A stretch of 64,000 nt of DNA, taken from positions 150,230 through 214,229 of IMG/VR virus record IMGVR_UViG_3300031251_000001; one strand, 5' to 3'. Below are positions 62,234 through 64,000 of this stretch, one piece after another. Origin of the DNA: a virus. The translations under genes were made by a program, and so were the position numbers. How positions within the stretch are numbered: position 1 is the stretch's first letter; each line of letters begins with the position of its first letter. Below the pieces are notes generated by a model. It ran no database searches. It saw only the letters and a list, made by a program, of their open reading frames with translations, and was not told where the DNA came from.

Positions 62234-63529
62234 TTATTCGCCTGCAATTACAGGCTCTTCGACGGCCTTGCCCATGTACAGGAACTCGACCCCGGCCTCA
62301 GTGCAATGGCGCTCAAGTTCCCCCTTGAGCTGGAACCACGGGAAGCGGGGCACGAAGTTCTGGATCGAGTCGTCGTACTTAATGGAAGAGACATCGTTCC
62401 GCAGGGCGAACTGCACGACCTGGCAGCAGGTCTGCAGGATAAAGGTTTTGATACGGTTGTTGTGCTTCCTGGCCCAAAGATCGGCGTCACGCAGGAGACG
62501 CTCCTTCTTGGCCTTGGGGATGCGCATCTCGTGTTTGAGGTCCTGGGACTGGCGGTGCTGCCGGCGTCCGTACTGATAGCACCAGTCACGCACACGGTCA
62601 GCATTAACGACCCAGGGCTCCTCACGGTCCTGGAGGATGCCATAGAGGAGCGACTCCTCAGTAGTGCTGATGTTGAAGAAGCGCTCCTTCTCCAGCTTCT
62701 CCCTGGTCTTGCGTGGGGCATTGACCACGAGCTTGCACATCAGTCGATTGACGGGTCGGGAGGGCTTATTGCCTTGCGGTATATTACTCCTGTGATCACC
62801 CTCGTTGGCTCGCATCTGGTAGAGAGCGATCTCATTGCACTCAGCCTCTCCGTCGAGCACCTGCTGCAGCACTCCGAGCTGACGCCAGTATTGCGACTTA
62901 GAACCTGACAACCGCAGCGTGGTGTGCTCCTTCTGCCCCATCAGACGCATCTTGACACCGAAGGCTTCAGGGAGCTTTTCTTTAGCGGGTAACTTCACCA
63001 GCTTGCTGTCATTGGTGGAGTAAGGCTGCGGGTAGCGGAACGACGGCAGTGATTGCTTGCCGGTCCAGATCACCTCATAGCGGGCAGCGGCATAGATCTT
63101 CTGCACCAGGTTCTCGGCGATGGCCCGCATGGCAGGGTGGATCCGGAAACTAGCCGTCTCCTGGTAGAGATAAGGCCTATCCCAGGTGGGCATTTTCGCC
63201 ATCGTGCCATCACGAACGATGTCACGGAGGAACATCTGGCGGATGAGGAAGTTCTTGAGCCTGGTCGCTTCGGCGAACGAGTCGCGAAGCAAGGGCCGCA
63301 GGTCTTCCCAAGTGATGCCGTCAGGTGCAGTGACCGGGATGGTTATCGCAAAAGTGCGATAATCCCTCTTGTAGCACTTGTTGCAGATGAGCTTATCACC
63401 CTTGAGCTTCCAACCCTTGGGTATTTTAGCAGTGCCGTCTTTGCCCGGCTTGGACTTGCCCTTGTTGACGCAGCCCTCATTGGCGCAATACGTCTCCATC
63501 AGATTCGGTTTGGTTTCGACGATTGACAT
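62234..63529 (-). CDS. TnpB/Cas12-like protein, apparently nuclease-dead (431 aa)
   Basis: N-terminal zinc ribbon (C15, C20, C49, C52). Residues about 60-260 read like the recognition/wedge part of compact TnpB/Cas12 proteins (ASFRIHPAMRAIAENLVQKI; SLPSFRYPQP near 160-169). Residues 280-330 cover the RuvC-I position: RFFNISTTEESLLYGILQ, where the expected GxDxG Asp is replaced by Ser/Thr. Residues 316-385 carry RRQHRQSQDLKHE, RKHNNRIKTF and the RuvC-II position SIKYDDS, Asp instead of Glu. PRFPWFQLKGEL near 394-405 matches the region after RuvC-II. The C-terminal zinc finger and RuvC-III are missing. It resembles known nuclease-dead TnpB-derived repressors (TldR). The match is by eye, not by search. 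Confidence 0.6.
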   Translation of the reverse strand: MSIVETKPNLMETYCANEGCVNKGKSKPGKDGTAKIPKGWKLKGDKLICNKCYKRDYRTFAITIPVTAPDGITWEDLRPLLRDSFAEATRLKNFLIRQMFLRDIVRDGTMAKMPTWDRPYLYQETASFRIHPAMRAIAENLVQKIYAAARYEVIWTGKQSLPSFRYPQPYSTNDSKLVKLPAKEKLPEAFGVKMRLMGQKEHTTLRLSGSKSQYWRQLGVLQQVLDGEAECNEIALYQMRANEGDHRSNIPQGNKPSRPVNRLMCKLVVNAPRKTREKLEKERFFNISTTEESLLYGILQDREEPWVVNADRVRDWCYQYGRRQHRQSQDLKHEMRIPKAKKERLLRDADLWARKHNNRIKTFILQTCCQVVQFALRNDVSSIKYDDSIQNFVPRFPWFQLKGELERHCTEAGVEFLYMGKAVEEPVIAGE

Positions 63530-63569
63530 AAAAACTCCTTATTGGGAAGCGAAGACTCACCCCATCACG

Positions 63570-63596
63570 AAGAAAGCCACTGCACTATGCAGCGGC
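63570..63596 (-). terminator. Intrinsic terminator next to S7
   Basis: Nine-bp stem GCCGCUGCA-UAG-UGCAGUGGC on the minus strand (one G-U), followed by UUUCUUCG. Ends one nucleotide after element S7, so S7 may be carried at the 3' end of a transcript. Confidence 0.75.
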
Positions 63597-63597
63597 T

Positions 63598-63663
63598 CGT
63601 TGTACCGGCGAGTGTCCACCAGGGACACCCTAACCAGTGGTAGGCGGGATGGACGCCCCTTAG
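63598..63663 (-). ncRNA. 66-nt structured element, copy S7
   Basis: Overlaps the stop codon of the partial gene at 63660 by three nucleotides and is followed, one nucleotide on, by a terminator hairpin. Stem A GGCG/CGCC and stem B six pairs (GTGTCC with GGACAC) are present. 69 nt upstream of the TnpB-like gene. Confidence 0.75.
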
Positions 63664-64000
63664 TTGATTGGCTGACCTGTGGGACCGAGGATGCTGCCTG
63701 GTTTGCGGACTTCCAGTTCAGCGGGATCAGGTGGCAGCTCAGGGACATTATCGAACAGACACAGATAGCTGGTGGGATGCTTGCCATTGATCAAGGGCAG
63801 CTTGTCCAGGTCGGTTTGCAGCTGGGCTTCAGGGTTAGGTATCCGTGCGACGGTGATTTTCTGCGGGATGACGTAGCCACCCATGGTGCAGGCCTGCCAG
63901 ATGCGATCATCGTGGTCAAAGACTTGCTCCACGGAGGAGTATTCATCGAGATCCTTCTGTCGTGCGTCGCAGAAGTAGTAAGCAACGACATCCCAGTAGA
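63660..64000 (-). CDS. Hypothetical protein, 5' end beyond window (113 codons visible)
   Basis: The frame is open to the window edge, reading YWDVVAYYFCDARQKDLDEY before the first in-window GTG, so the true start is outside. The visible part contains CTMGGYVIPQKITVARIPNP and an acidic C-terminal half. Not recognised. Confidence 0.6.
   Translation of the reverse strand, partial: YWDVVAYYFCDARQKDLDEYSSVEQVFDHDDRIWQACTMGGYVIPQKITVARIPNPEAQLQTDLDKLPLINGKHPTSYLCLFDNVPELPPDPAELEVRKPGSILGPTGQPIN

Noticed and set aside
32085-63663. S copies as a CRISPR array
   Set aside because: They are single, dispersed, 66 nt long and not tandem; no adjacent repeats with spacers.

Overview
The window looks like part of a large double-stranded DNA tailed phage, or a closely related mobile genome. 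About 125 mostly short genes are packed on one strand (minus), with ATGA overlaps, stop-to-start spacings of a few bases, virion-type repeat proteins, a DNA ligase, dCTP deaminase, an adenine methyltransferase, two HNH nucleases and a Met tRNA. Only two genes are on the plus strand: a homing-type HNH/AP2 nuclease (7380-7910) and a sedolisin (S53) protease (58739-60325). No terminase, portal, capsid, polymerase or integrase gene was recognised here, so the rest of the genome must lie outside. The host cannot be fixed from sequence alone; the CAP-like secreted protein, the S53 protease and a few small proteins resemble families I associate with Planctomycetota, which is only a hint.

Layout. 1-2.6 kb: dCTP deaminase (cut by the window edge) and small unknown genes. 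2.6-6.9 kb: a virion/fibre-like block containing a 397-aa tandem-repeat protein and a 499-aa beta-rich protein. 7-14 kb: HNH/AP2 gene, WGR-domain DNA ligase and small genes. 14-22.9 kb: secreted CAP-like protein, a 740-aa secreted beta-helix-like protein, a glycosyltransferase and a TylF-type methyltransferase. 23-32 kb: DNA adenine methyltransferase, tRNA-Met, a fatty-acid-hydroxylase-like membrane enzyme, a PAP2 phosphatase and many small membrane proteins. 32-39 kb: Nudix hydrolase and many zinc-binding small proteins. 39.9-41.6 kb: GHKL ATPase joined to an HExxH putative metalloprotease region. 42-54 kb: a dense run of small coupled genes, including an ADP-ribosyltransferase-like one. 54.3-57.2 kb: a 938-aa probable virion protein. 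58.7-63.5 kb: S53 protease, a second GHKL ATPase, and a protein resembling a nuclease-dead TnpB/Cas12.

Two dispersed families of non-coding elements stand out. The first (S1-S7) is a 66-nt element present seven times at exactly the same length, with two stems supported by compensating changes. Its wobble pairs favour the minus strand, the coding direction, and six of seven copies begin 0-9 nt after a minus-strand stop codon. The second (R1-R7) is a perfect 16-bp palindrome, seven copies, in gene junctions and mostly just upstream of a ribosome-binding site. S7 lies immediately upstream of the TnpB-like gene, and the conserved end of each S element is followed by unrelated sequence, as in a guide-RNA scaffold followed by a guide. 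That link is an inference, but it is the best candidate here for an undescribed system.

Expression appears to be by long minus-strand transcripts broken by intrinsic terminators that share a TTTTCGTTTT-like tail, some followed by extended -10-like sequences. Within units, translation is tightly coupled: upstream genes often end in Lys-Glu-stop, which itself forms the Shine-Dalgarno sequence of the next gene.
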